Counted from the stretch's first letter, positions 1 to 5,834 are shown. The stretch: DNA of 12,647 nt from Thermoproteota archaeon (GCA_015521385.1 WAOH01000200.1:1-12647); one strand, 5' to 3'. Made by a program: numbers and translations. The notes: generated by a model not told the origin, from the letters alone.

Positions 1-305
1 TTGCTCTGGTTTATGTGGAGGGCCGCTAGCTGTATTCCTCTCAGGTCCTCCTGACCGGAGAACGCGGAACCTCCTGACAGAGGGAGCAAGACACCCACTT
101 TAACCTCGACCTTCTTGGCGGGAGCGGTTGTGGTCTGAGCTGGCTGGGAGGTGGTGCCAGCCACCGTCTTCGTGACGGTAACGGTCTTCTCCACCATTTT
201 CGTGGTGGTGATAGTTTTAGCCTGACCCGGGCCTGCTGCGAAATATCCTACCAGTAGACCCACGATCAATAACAAGATAGCCAAGATCCATGCCTTCGTA
301 TCCAT
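1..305 (-). CDS. ABC transporter substrate-binding protein, branched-chain amino acid type (partial, C-terminus outside window)
   Basis: Translating the minus strand from the ATG at 305-303 gives 101 residues without a stop. Residues 5-25 are a hydrophobic signal or anchor segment after MDTK. Residues 29-62 are a Thr/Lys-rich low-complexity linker (TVTVTKTV, TTSQPAQTTT), typical of archaeal surface-tethered binding proteins. From residue 67 the sequence VKVGVLLPLSG, then a GQEDLRGIQLAALHIN stretch, is the characteristic N-terminal strand and helix of the periplasmic-binding-protein type I fold (Peripla_BP_6, LivK-like). There is no lipobox cysteine, so anchoring is probably through the N-terminal helix. 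By family it would capture branched-chain amino acids, amides or similar ligands outside the membrane and hand them to a Liv-type permease; the ligand cannot be told here. The rest of the gene and any permease genes lie to the left. An SD-like GGGGGTG sits 8 nt before the ATG. Confidence 0.85.
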   Translation of the reverse strand, partial: MDTKAWILAILLLIVGLLVGYFAAGPGQAKTITTTKMVEKTVTVTKTVAGTTSQPAQTTTAPAKKVEVKVGVLLPLSGGSAFSGQEDLRGIQLAALHINQS

Positions 306-330
306 TAGGGTAACACCCCCTAAGGTGTTA
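305..330 (-). promoter_or_regulatory. Interleaved double inverted repeat at transcription start and RBS (operator or RNA switch candidate)
   Basis: On the minus strand four units follow each other with no spacer: TAACACC, TTAGGG, GGTGTTA, CCCTAA, and the last A begins the ATG start codon. The first and third units are perfect reverse complements (7 bp), as are the second and fourth (6 bp), giving an A-B-A'-B' order. The element covers the predicted transcription start (about 325), the SD (GGGGGTG) and the first base of the start codon. As DNA, the outer dyad is well placed for a repressor. As RNA, only the B/B' hairpin would lie fully in the transcript, where it would partly hide the SD. Confidence 0.5.
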
Positions 331-341
331 ACCTGACGAGA
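325..341 (+). repeat. Direct repeat, left copy (16/17 identical to 576-592)
   Basis: The plus strand reads gtgttaacctgacgaga. The right copy differs only at the eighth base (c to g). This copy lies between the TATA box and start codon of the binding-protein gene and overlaps the inverted repeat there. Confidence 0.6.
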
Positions 342-345
342 TTCG

Positions 346-357
346 ATAAAATATAAA
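346..357 (-). promoter_or_regulatory. TATA box of the substrate-binding protein gene
   Basis: On the minus strand this reads TTTATATTTTAT, a strong archaeal box A. Transcription would be expected to start about 26 nt downstream, near position 325, leaving a leader of about 20 nt before the ATG at 305. Confidence 0.6.
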
Positions 358-556
358 GCCTCTCCTATAGTGGGTCCCGGTCGGCATTCAATATGAGCTA
401 AAAACGGAGAAAAACGTTTTTCTTATGGGTGGATGTGGGGCATATGCTTGGCTCAATTTACCCCTACGACAGTATTCCTAAATTAAATTTACACTGCGAA
501 AGGTGTCGTAAAAAAGTCAATTGATAAGTCCGAGATTCGTATCGACAAAGAGCGAT

Positions 557-568
557 AAAAAGTAAAAA
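557..568 (-). terminator. Oligo-T terminator of the aminotransferase gene
   Basis: The minus strand reads TTTTTACTTTTT, starting 25 nt past the stop codon, the usual archaeal intrinsic terminator form with no hairpin needed. A second T6 tract (510-515) lies further downstream as a possible backup. Confidence 0.5.
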
Positions 569-575
569 TTTGTTA

Positions 576-592
576 GTGTTAAGCTGACGAGA
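576..592 (+). repeat. Direct repeat, right copy (16/17 identical to 325-341)
   Basis: The plus strand reads gtgttaagctgacgaga. It ends one base before the TAA stop codon (594-596) of the aminotransferase, so the two copies frame the intergenic region almost exactly. Confidence 0.6.
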
Positions 593-593
593 A

Positions 594-1910
594 TTACCCT
601 CTCTCCACAACCGTGAGCGCTTCGTCGATGGCCTCGATGGCGCGATCGATCTGCTCCTTAGTTATCACGAGCGGCGGGTTTATCCTCACTCTGGATCCAG
701 TCCACCCTGGTGGGCCTATTATAACTCCCCTCTTCCTGAGCTCTATCCTGAACTTGGCGGTTTCCTCGATAGCGGGCTCTTTCGTCTCCCTATCCTTGAC
801 GAGTTCCAGTCCGATGAGCAGCCCCTTGCCGTCCACCTCCCCTATTATCTCATGCTTGTCCATGAGTTCCCTGAGCCTCTTGAGCATGTACTCTCCGTTC
901 TTGGCCGACTTCTCCACCAGATTCTCCTCCTCGATCACCTCTATAGCTGCGAGGGCAGCGGCCATGGCGAGCGGATTTCCTCCGTAGGTGGAGTAGTGAT
1001 CAAGAGGCTTGAAAGCCGTGCCAACCTCCTCGCTGGCTATGGCTGCCGAGACCGGGAAGCCCCCTCCCAGCGCCTTGGCCATGGTCATTATGTCGGGCTC
1101 CACCCCGAAGTGCTCTATCGCGAAGAGCTTCCCTGTCCTGCCGAAGCCGGTGATCACCTCATCAGCAATGAAGAGGATGTCGTATTGATCGAGGATGTTC
1201 TTGACTACCCTGAAGTAGTCCGGCGGGGGGACTATGTTACCGGCAGTCCCCTGAATGGGTTCCGCTATGAAGGCCGCCATCTCCTCGGGAGCTGCATACT
1301 TCAGGGCGTCATCGAGCATCCTGGCGCACTGGAGGTTGCAGCTGGGATACTCCAAGCCGAGGGGGCACCTGTAGCAGTAGTAGTTCGGAAGGTGCATCAC
1401 CCCGTACGGGAACGGACCCATGCTCTTCTTGTACTTCGAGAAGCCCGTGAGGGTCCTCGGCATGTGGGTCCTGCCGTGGAAGGCACCCCAGAGGGCTATG
1501 ATGCCGGGCCTTCCTGTGGCCCTCTTGGCGAGGAGGGTGGCCGTCTCGACGGCCTCAGCCCCTGAATTTATGAAGAAGCTCCTCTTGAGCTTCGGAGGGG
1601 TTATCTCAGCAAGCTTCTTGGCAAGAAGAGCCTGAGGCTCATTGTAAAAGTCGGTCGCAACCACGAAAATCTTCTCCAACTGCTCCTTAACCGCTTGAAT
1701 TATCTTGGGATGGGAGTAACCCTGAGAGGCGACCGCATGCATGGCGTGGAGGTCTATGTACTCCCTCCCGTCCATATCCCTGAGTATGGCGCCCTTACCC
1801 GACTCTATGACCACGGGGTCGTCCTTCCACCACCTAGCCACGTTGGTCATCATATATTGGTCCGAAAATCGGATGACATCCTCCCTAGAGAGTCCGCCCA
1901 TGGGAATCAC
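594..1910 (-). CDS. Class III PLP-dependent aminotransferase (4-aminobutyrate / omega-amino acid type)
   Basis: This 438-aa protein has the normal length and full motif set of fold-type I, class III aminotransferases: the cofactor phosphate site SGAEAVETA (116-124), the aspartate that pairs with the pyridine nitrogen in IADEVITGFGRTG (D250), and the PLP Schiff-base lysine K279 in MAKALGGG. The family moves an omega-amino group from donors such as GABA, ornithine or lysine to 2-oxoglutarate or pyruvate; the substrate cannot be fixed here. Residues 179-195 hold a Cys insert, CYRC followed by CNLQC, in a Cx2Cx8Cx3C pattern. Start choice is open. GTG at 1910 lies 26 nt from the TATA box centre, as expected for a leaderless mRNA. 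ATG at 1901 (435 aa) has GTGATTCC just before it, matching an extended archaeal SD. It is probably a single-gene unit with its own promoter and terminator. Confidence 0.93.
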   Translation of the reverse strand: MIPMGGLSREDVIRFSDQYMMTNVARWWKDDPVVIESGKGAILRDMDGREYIDLHAMHAVASQGYSHPKIIQAVKEQLEKIFVVATDFYNEPQALLAKKLAEITPPKLKRSFFINSGAEAVETATLLAKRATGRPGIIALWGAFHGRTHMPRTLTGFSKYKKSMGPFPYGVMHLPNYYCYRCPLGLEYPSCNLQCARMLDDALKYAAPEEMAAFIAEPIQGTAGNIVPPPDYFRVVKNILDQYDILFIADEVITGFGRTGKLFAIEHFGVEPDIMTMAKALGGGFPVSAAIASEEVGTAFKPLDHYSTYGGNPLAMAAALAAIEVIEEENLVEKSAKNGEYMLKRLRELMDKHEIIGEVDGKGLLIGLELVKDRETKEPAIEETAKFRIELRKRGVIIGPPGWTGSRVRINPPLVITKEQIDRAIEAIDEALTVVERG

Positions 1911-1930
1911 TTGGGCCTAGCGTCCAGCCG

Positions 1931-1940
1931 ATAAAATAAA
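1931..1940 (-). promoter_or_regulatory. TATA box of the aminotransferase gene
   Basis: The minus strand reads TTTATTTTAT. Its centre is about 26 nt before the GTG at 1910, so the transcript probably begins at or next to the start codon (leaderless). Confidence 0.6.
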
Positions 1941-2081
1941 GCCTTAACCTATGATCCCATTTTTCCACGTCGGGCTTCCTAAGGAATCTAACTTTCTCAC
2001 GCCCACGAATTAGGGCTCAATTATGAAGAGATTGATCCCTAGGCTCGCGTCTCATGGACCCCTTCACCTCGCGCTTCATCG

Positions 2082-2087
2082 AAAAAA
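2082..2087 (-). terminator. T6 terminator of the ATPase-nuclease-PEBP operon
   Basis: The minus strand has TTTTTT starting 19 nt after the TGA of the PEBP gene (2108-2106). The rest of 1941-2105 holds no convincing gene. Confidence 0.4.
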
Positions 2088-2105
2088 GTGGGATGGGAGG
2101 GAGGG

Positions 2106-2696
2106 TCAGCCCCTGCCGTAGATGCCCATGAGCTGGGTCTGGGCCAGTACGTGACCTTCCATGGCCCTGAGAACTTCTCCTTTCCTAGCTCCCGGTGGCA
2201 GATCAAGAGTCGAGTCGAGGGCGTAGAGCTTGAAGAAGTATCTGTGCGGCTTTCCGGGCGGGGGGCAGGGTCCACCGTAACCTATCCTCCTGAAATCATT
2301 CACCCCCTGCAGACCGAACTCGGTCTCCTTCTTCTTAGGGACTCCCTCTGGTAGGGAAGTCAGCTCGCCCGGTATGTTGTAGATGACCCAGTGGGTGAAG
2401 GTCCCCATGGGGGCGTCCGGGTCCTCTACTATCAGTACGTAACTCACCACCCCCTCGGGCTGACCCTCCCAGCTGAGGGGAGGGGAGGAGTCCTCCCCAT
2501 CGCAGGTGTACTTGACGGGGATCCTCTCCCCGTCCGCGAACACGGACTTCAGAGTGAAGGGCACATTCCCACCTCCACCAGCCCGTCCCGATGTCACGGA
2601 TTCAGAAGGCTTCCGAGGGCTCATAGTGACTCCCAAGATAAGGAGAGCAACCACCAGAACCACTAACACCGCCACAATTATCAGAATCGCCCTCAT
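2106..2696 (-). CDS. Membrane-anchored YbhB/YbcL-family PEBP (Raf kinase inhibitor-like) protein
   Basis: This 196-aa protein begins with one strong transmembrane helix (residues 3-24), then a Ser/Gly-rich linker (30-44), then a complete PEBP domain (46-195). The ligand-pocket motifs are present: DPDAP at 92-96, GTFTHW at 98-103 and GYGGPCPPPGKPHRY at 139-153. The domain would face the outside of the cell. Most archaeal and bacterial YbhB-like proteins are soluble or have a cleaved signal peptide; here the segment has no obvious cleavage site. The molecular role of prokaryotic PEBPs is poorly known. The start ATG overlaps the stop of the nuclease gene (ATGA, 2696-2693), so it is the translationally coupled last gene of the operon. 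C65 and C144 could form a disulfide in an extracytoplasmic domain (inference). Confidence 0.9.
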   Translation of the reverse strand: MRAILIIVAVLVVLVVALLILGVTMSPRKPSESVTSGRAGGGGNVPFTLKSVFADGERIPVKYTCDGEDSSPPLSWEGQPEGVVSYVLIVEDPDAPMGTFTHWVIYNIPGELTSLPEGVPKKKETEFGLQGVNDFRRIGYGGPCPPPGKPHRYFFKLYALDSTLDLPPGARKGEVLRAMEGHVLAQTQLMGIYGRG

Positions 2697-3328
2697 CGCT
2701 TTTTACCCGCCGACTTATGAGAAAAAGTTTCCCCATGGGATTTGAGGAGGGACGCTGCCCATTCCCTCAGCTCGTGGTAGTCCCTTATCCACCTAGGTAT
2801 CTTTCCCTTGCGCCTCATCACGCCTAATTCTCTCCCTAGCGCCTCCTCATCCATCCCCAGGTTTTGGGCTGCCTTCCTGAACTCATCCGAGGCAGCGATC
2901 GCTCTTAACAGGTCTAATTCCCCTGGTTCCAGCTCAGGAGGCCTGATTATTGTTGGTAAGACTTCCATAATCGCCCTCCTCACTTCATCCCTGACGATCG
3001 CCCTCAACTCCTCGGGATCCGAGAGGAAGAGGTCGTCCAACTCCACCACCTCTACCCCCAGTTCCTCGGCTAGGACTTCTGCCGACGGGTCTGCGAATCC
3101 CCTGCAGACGACTAAGGGTTTCGCGTTGACCAGAAGGGAATTCACATAGGCCTGCCTGACGCCTCCCACGTCCAATCTGCCGCTCTTCACCTCTACTGCA
3201 TAGAGTTCGCCGTCTTTAGAGGCTATTAGATCCACATCGCTTATCTCGAATCCTCCTCTCCTTATGGGGACCTTCTCCCCGACTATCTCGAAGCCCATGG
3301 ATCTCAGGATCGCCTTGGCAGCGGCCAT
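2693..3328 (-). CDS. RecB-family PD-(D/E)XK nuclease (COG4998-like)
   Basis: Starting at the ATG at 3328 gives 211 aa. The N-terminal half has a PD-(D/E)XK core: D33 in SDVDLIA, then E46-V-K48 in YAVEVKSG, followed by a downstream Gln-Tyr element (VRQAY), as in RecB-like and Holliday-junction-resolvase-like nucleases. The C-terminal half (about 125-195) is helical and looks like a winged-helix DNA-binding domain, ending in a basic tail (HKSAGKKR). The architecture matches archaeal proteins usually named RecB family nuclease or predicted endonuclease. A TTG at 3340 would add four residues, but the GAGGAG at 3338-3333 is better read as the SD of the ATG. It lies just downstream of the KaiC-like ATPase and overlaps the PEBP gene by 4 nt. 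The cleavage substrate is unknown. Confidence 0.82.
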   Translation of the reverse strand: MAAAKAILRSMGFEIVGEKVPIRRGGFEISDVDLIASKDGELYAVEVKSGRLDVGGVRQAYVNSLLVNAKPLVVCRGFADPSAEVLAEELGVEVVELDDLFLSDPEELRAIVRDEVRRAIMEVLPTIIRPPELEPGELDLLRAIAASDEFRKAAQNLGMDEEALGRELGVMRRKGKIPRWIRDYHELREWAASLLKSHGETFSHKSAGKKR

Positions 3329-3346
3329 CGAACTCCTCAACTGTGA

Positions 3347-4138
3347 TCACTTCCTCAGGACGACCAGTCCCTTTCCGGGCTCAACATCGAAAGTAACCCA
3401 GTCTGGCCTGTGCCTCGATCCACTCATCCTTCTGACCCTCATCTGCTTTACTAGAAGTTCCTTTATCACCTCTGGGTTGAATCTGAGGTCCAAGACACCA
3501 TCGGAGGCCACCTCCAGCACGTACCTGAAGTCATCGAAGAATCCGAAGTGGAAGGTGTATATGACCGGAATCATGTAGTGCTTGCTCACCACCGCCTTCA
3601 TGACCTTCATGAGGTCGAGGAGTGATGAGGGATCCGGAGTTATGGTCAGGAACTCCGTCAACGAATCTATCAGGATCAGCCCCCTTCCCCTCATGTCTCT
3701 GGCATCCCTCTCGATCTGGTCCCAGAAGGCATCCAAGTTCCTAGGATCCTCCACGCTAACTACTCCCTTGGCACCGTCCAGCATTCCTGTAGGATCCTCA
3801 GGCAGCTCGATGCCCCTCTCCCTGAGCCTATAGGTGAAGCAGTCCAAGAACTCCAAATCACCCCTCCTCACGTAGTCCATCACGTCAAAGCCCAGAGAGT
3901 TGAAGTTCATCAATCTGGAGGCGGGTGTGTCCTCCAAGAGGATCATGAGGACCCTGTCTCCTCGCTTCAGGGCGCGGTAAGCTACCTCATTCAGTAAGAC
4001 GCTCTTACCAGTACCTGTCTCCCCGAAGATGCCTATCAGACTGCTCCTGAGAACACCCTGAGGTAAGAGGAGGTCCAAGGGCTCTACACCAAATTTGAAC
4101 CTCTCTTGTTCCATAAGCACCGTGAGTGCGTTCGTCAT
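3347..4138 (-). CDS. KaiC-like RecA-superfamily ATPase, single domain (COG0467)
   Basis: This 263-aa protein has a RecA core with Walker A GETGTGKS (39-46), acidic residues E69-D70 after beta-strand 2 at the position of the KaiC catalytic glutamates, and Walker B LILID (154-158) followed by SL. The N-terminal segment (RFKFGVEPLDLLLPQG) is the usual KaiC lead-in. It has one ATPase domain, as in archaeal KaiC/GvpD/RAD55-type proteins, not the tandem form of cyanobacterial clock KaiC, and no autophosphorylation site can be claimed. Proteins of this group form hexamers or filaments and act in signalling or DNA transactions; the adjoining nuclease favours DNA work here (inference). The ATG has no SD of its own, but its A overlaps the stop of a 10-codon leader ORF (TAATG), suggesting translational coupling. 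Confidence 0.9.
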   Translation of the reverse strand: MTNALTVLMEQERFKFGVEPLDLLLPQGVLRSSLIGIFGETGTGKSVLLNEVAYRALKRGDRVLMILLEDTPASRLMNFNSLGFDVMDYVRRGDLEFLDCFTYRLRERGIELPEDPTGMLDGAKGVVSVEDPRNLDAFWDQIERDARDMRGRGLILIDSLTEFLTITPDPSSLLDLMKVMKAVVSKHYMIPVIYTFHFGFFDDFRYVLEVASDGVLDLRFNPEVIKELLVKQMRVRRMSGSRHRPDWVTFDVEPGKGLVVLRK

Positions 4139-4170
4139 TACCGTATAATGTTTCTCTCCCGGTGTGACAT
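4138..4170 (-). CDS. Putative 10-aa leader ORF (MSHRERNIIR) before the KaiC-like gene
   Basis: The minus strand has GGAGGTCGCATG ending at the ATG at 4170-4168, a strong SD 3 nt from the start. Ten codons follow, then TAA whose last A is the first base of the ATPase start codon. The ATPase itself lacks an SD. The identical 12-nt initiation string occurs at the 42-aa gene at 12049. This could be a real leader peptide that delivers ribosomes to the ATPase, or it could mark the true ATPase start in a gene with a sequencing frameshift. Confidence 0.4.
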   Translation of the reverse strand: MSHRERNIIR

Positions 4171-4339
4171 GCGACCTCCGGCCGGGTTAATCGAAGTATC
4201 GGTCCTCATTGTGAAGATGGACTCATTAGAATGAAGCTCATCAGGAAGGTCTGGGGACTGATCCCCCTGTAGCGAGTAAAGGGCTCCTCCTTCGATCTAT
4301 CGCGCGTGTTCTGGCGCTACGCAAGAGGGAGTGCAGGAG

Positions 4340-4347
4340 AATAAATC
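4340..4347 (+). promoter_or_regulatory. Weak TATA box of the thiamine-binding protein gene
   Basis: AATAAATC is centred about 38 nt before the ATG at 4381. A start about 26 nt downstream (near 4369) would leave a leader of roughly 12 nt that just includes the SD. The rest of the 242-nt divergent spacer (4139-4380) shows only the leader ORF of the ATPase. Confidence 0.4.
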
Positions 4348-4369
4348 AAGAACCAGTGCCCTAGATGCT

Positions 4370-4380
4370 GGGGTGATCCC
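4370..4380 (+). promoter_or_regulatory. Extended Shine-Dalgarno site
   Basis: GGGGTGATCCC lies directly before ATG. GGTGATCC is fully complementary to GGATCACC near the 3' end of archaeal 16S rRNA (known sequence), an unusually long match that fixes the start at 4381. Confidence 0.6.
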
Positions 4381-4683
4381 ATGCCGATGGCGGAGATAAC
4401 CGTGGTCCCCGTTGGGGTCGGGGCAAGCGTCAGCGATTACGTTGCTGAGGCTTTGAAGGTTGTGGAGCGATCCGGTCTCAAGTACCAGTTGACTCCCACG
4501 TCCACGGTTATAGAGGGCGATCTCGACGAGCTCTTCAGGGTGCTGAAGGAGATGCACGAGTCCCCCTTCGCCAAGGGGGCTCCCAGAGTGGTCACCATCA
4601 TAAAGATAGATGATAGGAGGGATAAGGCCATAACAATGGAGTACAAAGTGAGGGTTGTGGAGGAGAAGCTCAGGAGGGGATAG
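4381..4683 (+). CDS. MTH1187/YqgV-family thiamine-binding protein
   Basis: This 100-aa protein has the standard length and sequence of the Thiamine_BP family (formerly DUF77). Residues 5-17 (EITVVPVGVGASV) form the first strand of the ferredoxin-like fold, followed by SDYVAEALKVVERSGLKYQLTPTSTVIEGDLDEL-type helix and strand, with a second half-repeat ending in a basic tail. Family members are small cytoplasmic homotetramers that bind thiamine or related pyrimidine compounds; their physiological role is unsettled. It is the only plus-strand gene in the left 10 kb. Its last 14 nt overlap the end of the convergent dehydrogenase gene. Confidence 0.88.
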   Translation: MPMAEITVVPVGVGASVSDYVAEALKVVERSGLKYQLTPTSTVIEGDLDELFRVLKEMHESPFAKGAPRVVTIIKIDDRRDKAITMEYKVRVVEEKLRRG

Positions 4684-5833
4684 AGGGGATCCTCCTCGAC
4701 TCGGTCACCCTCTCCAGTATCTTTATTCCCCTCCAAGAGAGCCACTCGGCCACGGACGAGAAGAGGCTCTCGTCCATCCCTATGATCTCGGGCGGTACCA
4801 CGCCCGGTCCGGGAATAGCTCCCTCGGTTATGAGCTTGAGCATTCCAGTGGCAACGAAGGCGGTAGTTCTGGCCACGGCCGAGAATCCCGTGGCCTCGTC
4901 GTACCTGTCTACCATCCTGTACTCTATCTCCACGTTGTTCAGGCTCGTCCTGCCGCTCGCGATCACCCTCAGGACGACCATGTCCTTAGTATCGCCCTTG
5001 AGCCTCTCCCTCCAGAGTTTCGCAGTCACATGAGCCGGGCTCACGCTTGACCCGTTCAGGTCAAGCGGTTCCCTGTCGAGATATCCGAGAACCTTGAGCA
5101 GCTCTATCTTCTCTGCGTGTCCGGGCCACCTGAGGGTCTTCTCCTCCATGACCTCCACACCCTTGAGCGTCTTGAGCATGGTCCTAAGGCCGTCGGTGAG
5201 GAACGCCTCGAGCTCCCCCACTCCCGGGATGAACACCTTCTCCAGTTCGCTGACGGCCGGTTTCTCCACTATGCTCCCGTTGTTGATGACCCTAGCTGGT
5301 CTCACGTACTCCTCTATCAGGTCCTCGGGGCTCCAAGTCACCAAGTATCCGAGGGGAGGTATGGGTTTCTCGGGAATACCTCCAACGTAAATCTTGAGCT
5401 CCTTCACCTCCTCGAGCTGGGCGTAGGCCCTGCCTGCCATCATGTTGCTGAGCCCCGGAGCTACGCCCGCATCCGGGATTATCGTCACCCCAGCGTCGTT
5501 CGCCTGGACGTGGTACTGGGTCGGGTCGTCGGGCGAGTAGCTCACATCGACGAGGTCGACGCCGGCCTTTATGGCGGCTATCCAAGAGGCCCTGCCGAAG
5601 CGTCCCGGGAGGGCGTTCACGGCCACATCCACGTCCTTTATGATCCTGTAGATGTCGTCCTCTCCCCTTATATCTACCTGCTTTATCTCGGACCTGCCGA
5701 TGAGTTTTGATGCCTCCTCAAGACAGGACCTGCATTTGTCAACGAGGATGAGGTCTGAACCAGTCACCCTTTCGTAGAGGTCATACGAGATGGCTTTACC
5801 AACGGATCCGGCACCCAAAACTGCGGCTCTAAT
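4670..5833 (-). CDS. Saccharopine dehydrogenase-family protein, lysine dehydrogenase-like
   Basis: From the likely ATT start the product is 387 aa. The N-terminus RAAVLGAGSVGKAI carries the GxGxxG dinucleotide-binding loop (residues 7-12) of a Rossmann fold. Further motifs are VDVSY, the long match VTIIPDAGVAPG, YVGGIPEKPIPPLGY and EKTLRWPGHAEKI. From memory these follow bacterial NAD-dependent L-lysine 6-dehydrogenase (product 1-piperideine-6-carboxylate) more closely than saccharopine reductases, but a saccharopine or carboxynorspermidine-type substrate is not excluded. The first in-frame canonical codon is TTG at 5818, inside the first beta strand, which would remove RAAV. The ATT at 5833-5831 restores the strand and has GGGGGTG 7 nt upstream. 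An in-frame TAG at 5857-5855 excludes a longer form. The gene is monocistronic, with the thiamine-binding gene converging on its 3' end. Confidence 0.88.
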   Translation of the reverse strand: MRAAVLGAGSVGKAISYDLYERVTGSDLILVDKCRSCLEEASKLIGRSEIKQVDIRGEDDIYRIIKDVDVAVNALPGRFGRASWIAAIKAGVDLVDVSYSPDDPTQYHVQANDAGVTIIPDAGVAPGLSNMMAGRAYAQLEEVKELKIYVGGIPEKPIPPLGYLVTWSPEDLIEEYVRPARVINNGSIVEKPAVSELEKVFIPGVGELEAFLTDGLRTMLKTLKGVEVMEEKTLRWPGHAEKIELLKVLGYLDREPLDLNGSSVSPAHVTAKLWRERLKGDTKDMVVLRVIASGRTSLNNVEIEYRMVDRYDEATGFSAVARTTAFVATGMLKLITEGAIPGPGVVPPEIIGMDESLFSSVAEWLSWRGIKILERVTESRRIPSIPS

Positions 5834-5834
5834 G

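Larger units (their letters stand above)
306..593. other. AT-rich intergenic region between aminotransferase and binding-protein gene
   Basis: No convincing ORF or RNA gene is seen in these 288 bases. They hold the promoter and operator region of the binding-protein gene on the left and the T-tract terminator of the aminotransferase on the right. Between them are a perfect 12-bp palindrome, AAAAACGTTTTT (410-421), and a 7-bp inverted repeat TACGACA (465-471) / TGTCGTA (504-510). A 17-nt direct repeat with one mismatch lies at both borders. Confidence 0.6.

Noticed and set aside
852..1565. A 237-codon plus-strand open frame opposite the aminotransferase gene
   Set aside because: It lies entirely antisense to a gene with full family motifs and shows no domain of its own; the GC-rich codon use of the true gene keeps the opposite frame open.
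2022..2120. A 32-codon plus-strand ORF (starting MKRLIPRLASHG) after the aminotransferase promoter
   Set aside because: It has no SD or TATA box, runs into the antisense of the PEBP gene, and has a composition unlike a protein.
3620..3660. A GTGATGA string resembling a C box of a C/D guide RNA
   Set aside because: It lies antisense within the ATPase gene and no matching CTGA boxes at proper spacing were found.
4232..4273. A 13-codon plus-strand ORF in the divergent spacer before the thiamine-binding gene
   Set aside because: It has no SD, no coupling to another gene, and chance ORFs of this size are expected.
5117..5710. A 197-codon plus-strand open frame opposite the dehydrogenase
   Set aside because: It is antisense to conserved coding sequence, has no SD, and its translation resembles no protein family.
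594..5833. A lysine-degradation operon linking the aminotransferase and lysine-dehydrogenase-like gene
   Set aside because: The two genes are about 2.8 kb apart, separated by an unrelated operon and an opposite-strand gene, each with its own promoter; only a loose functional theme can be claimed.
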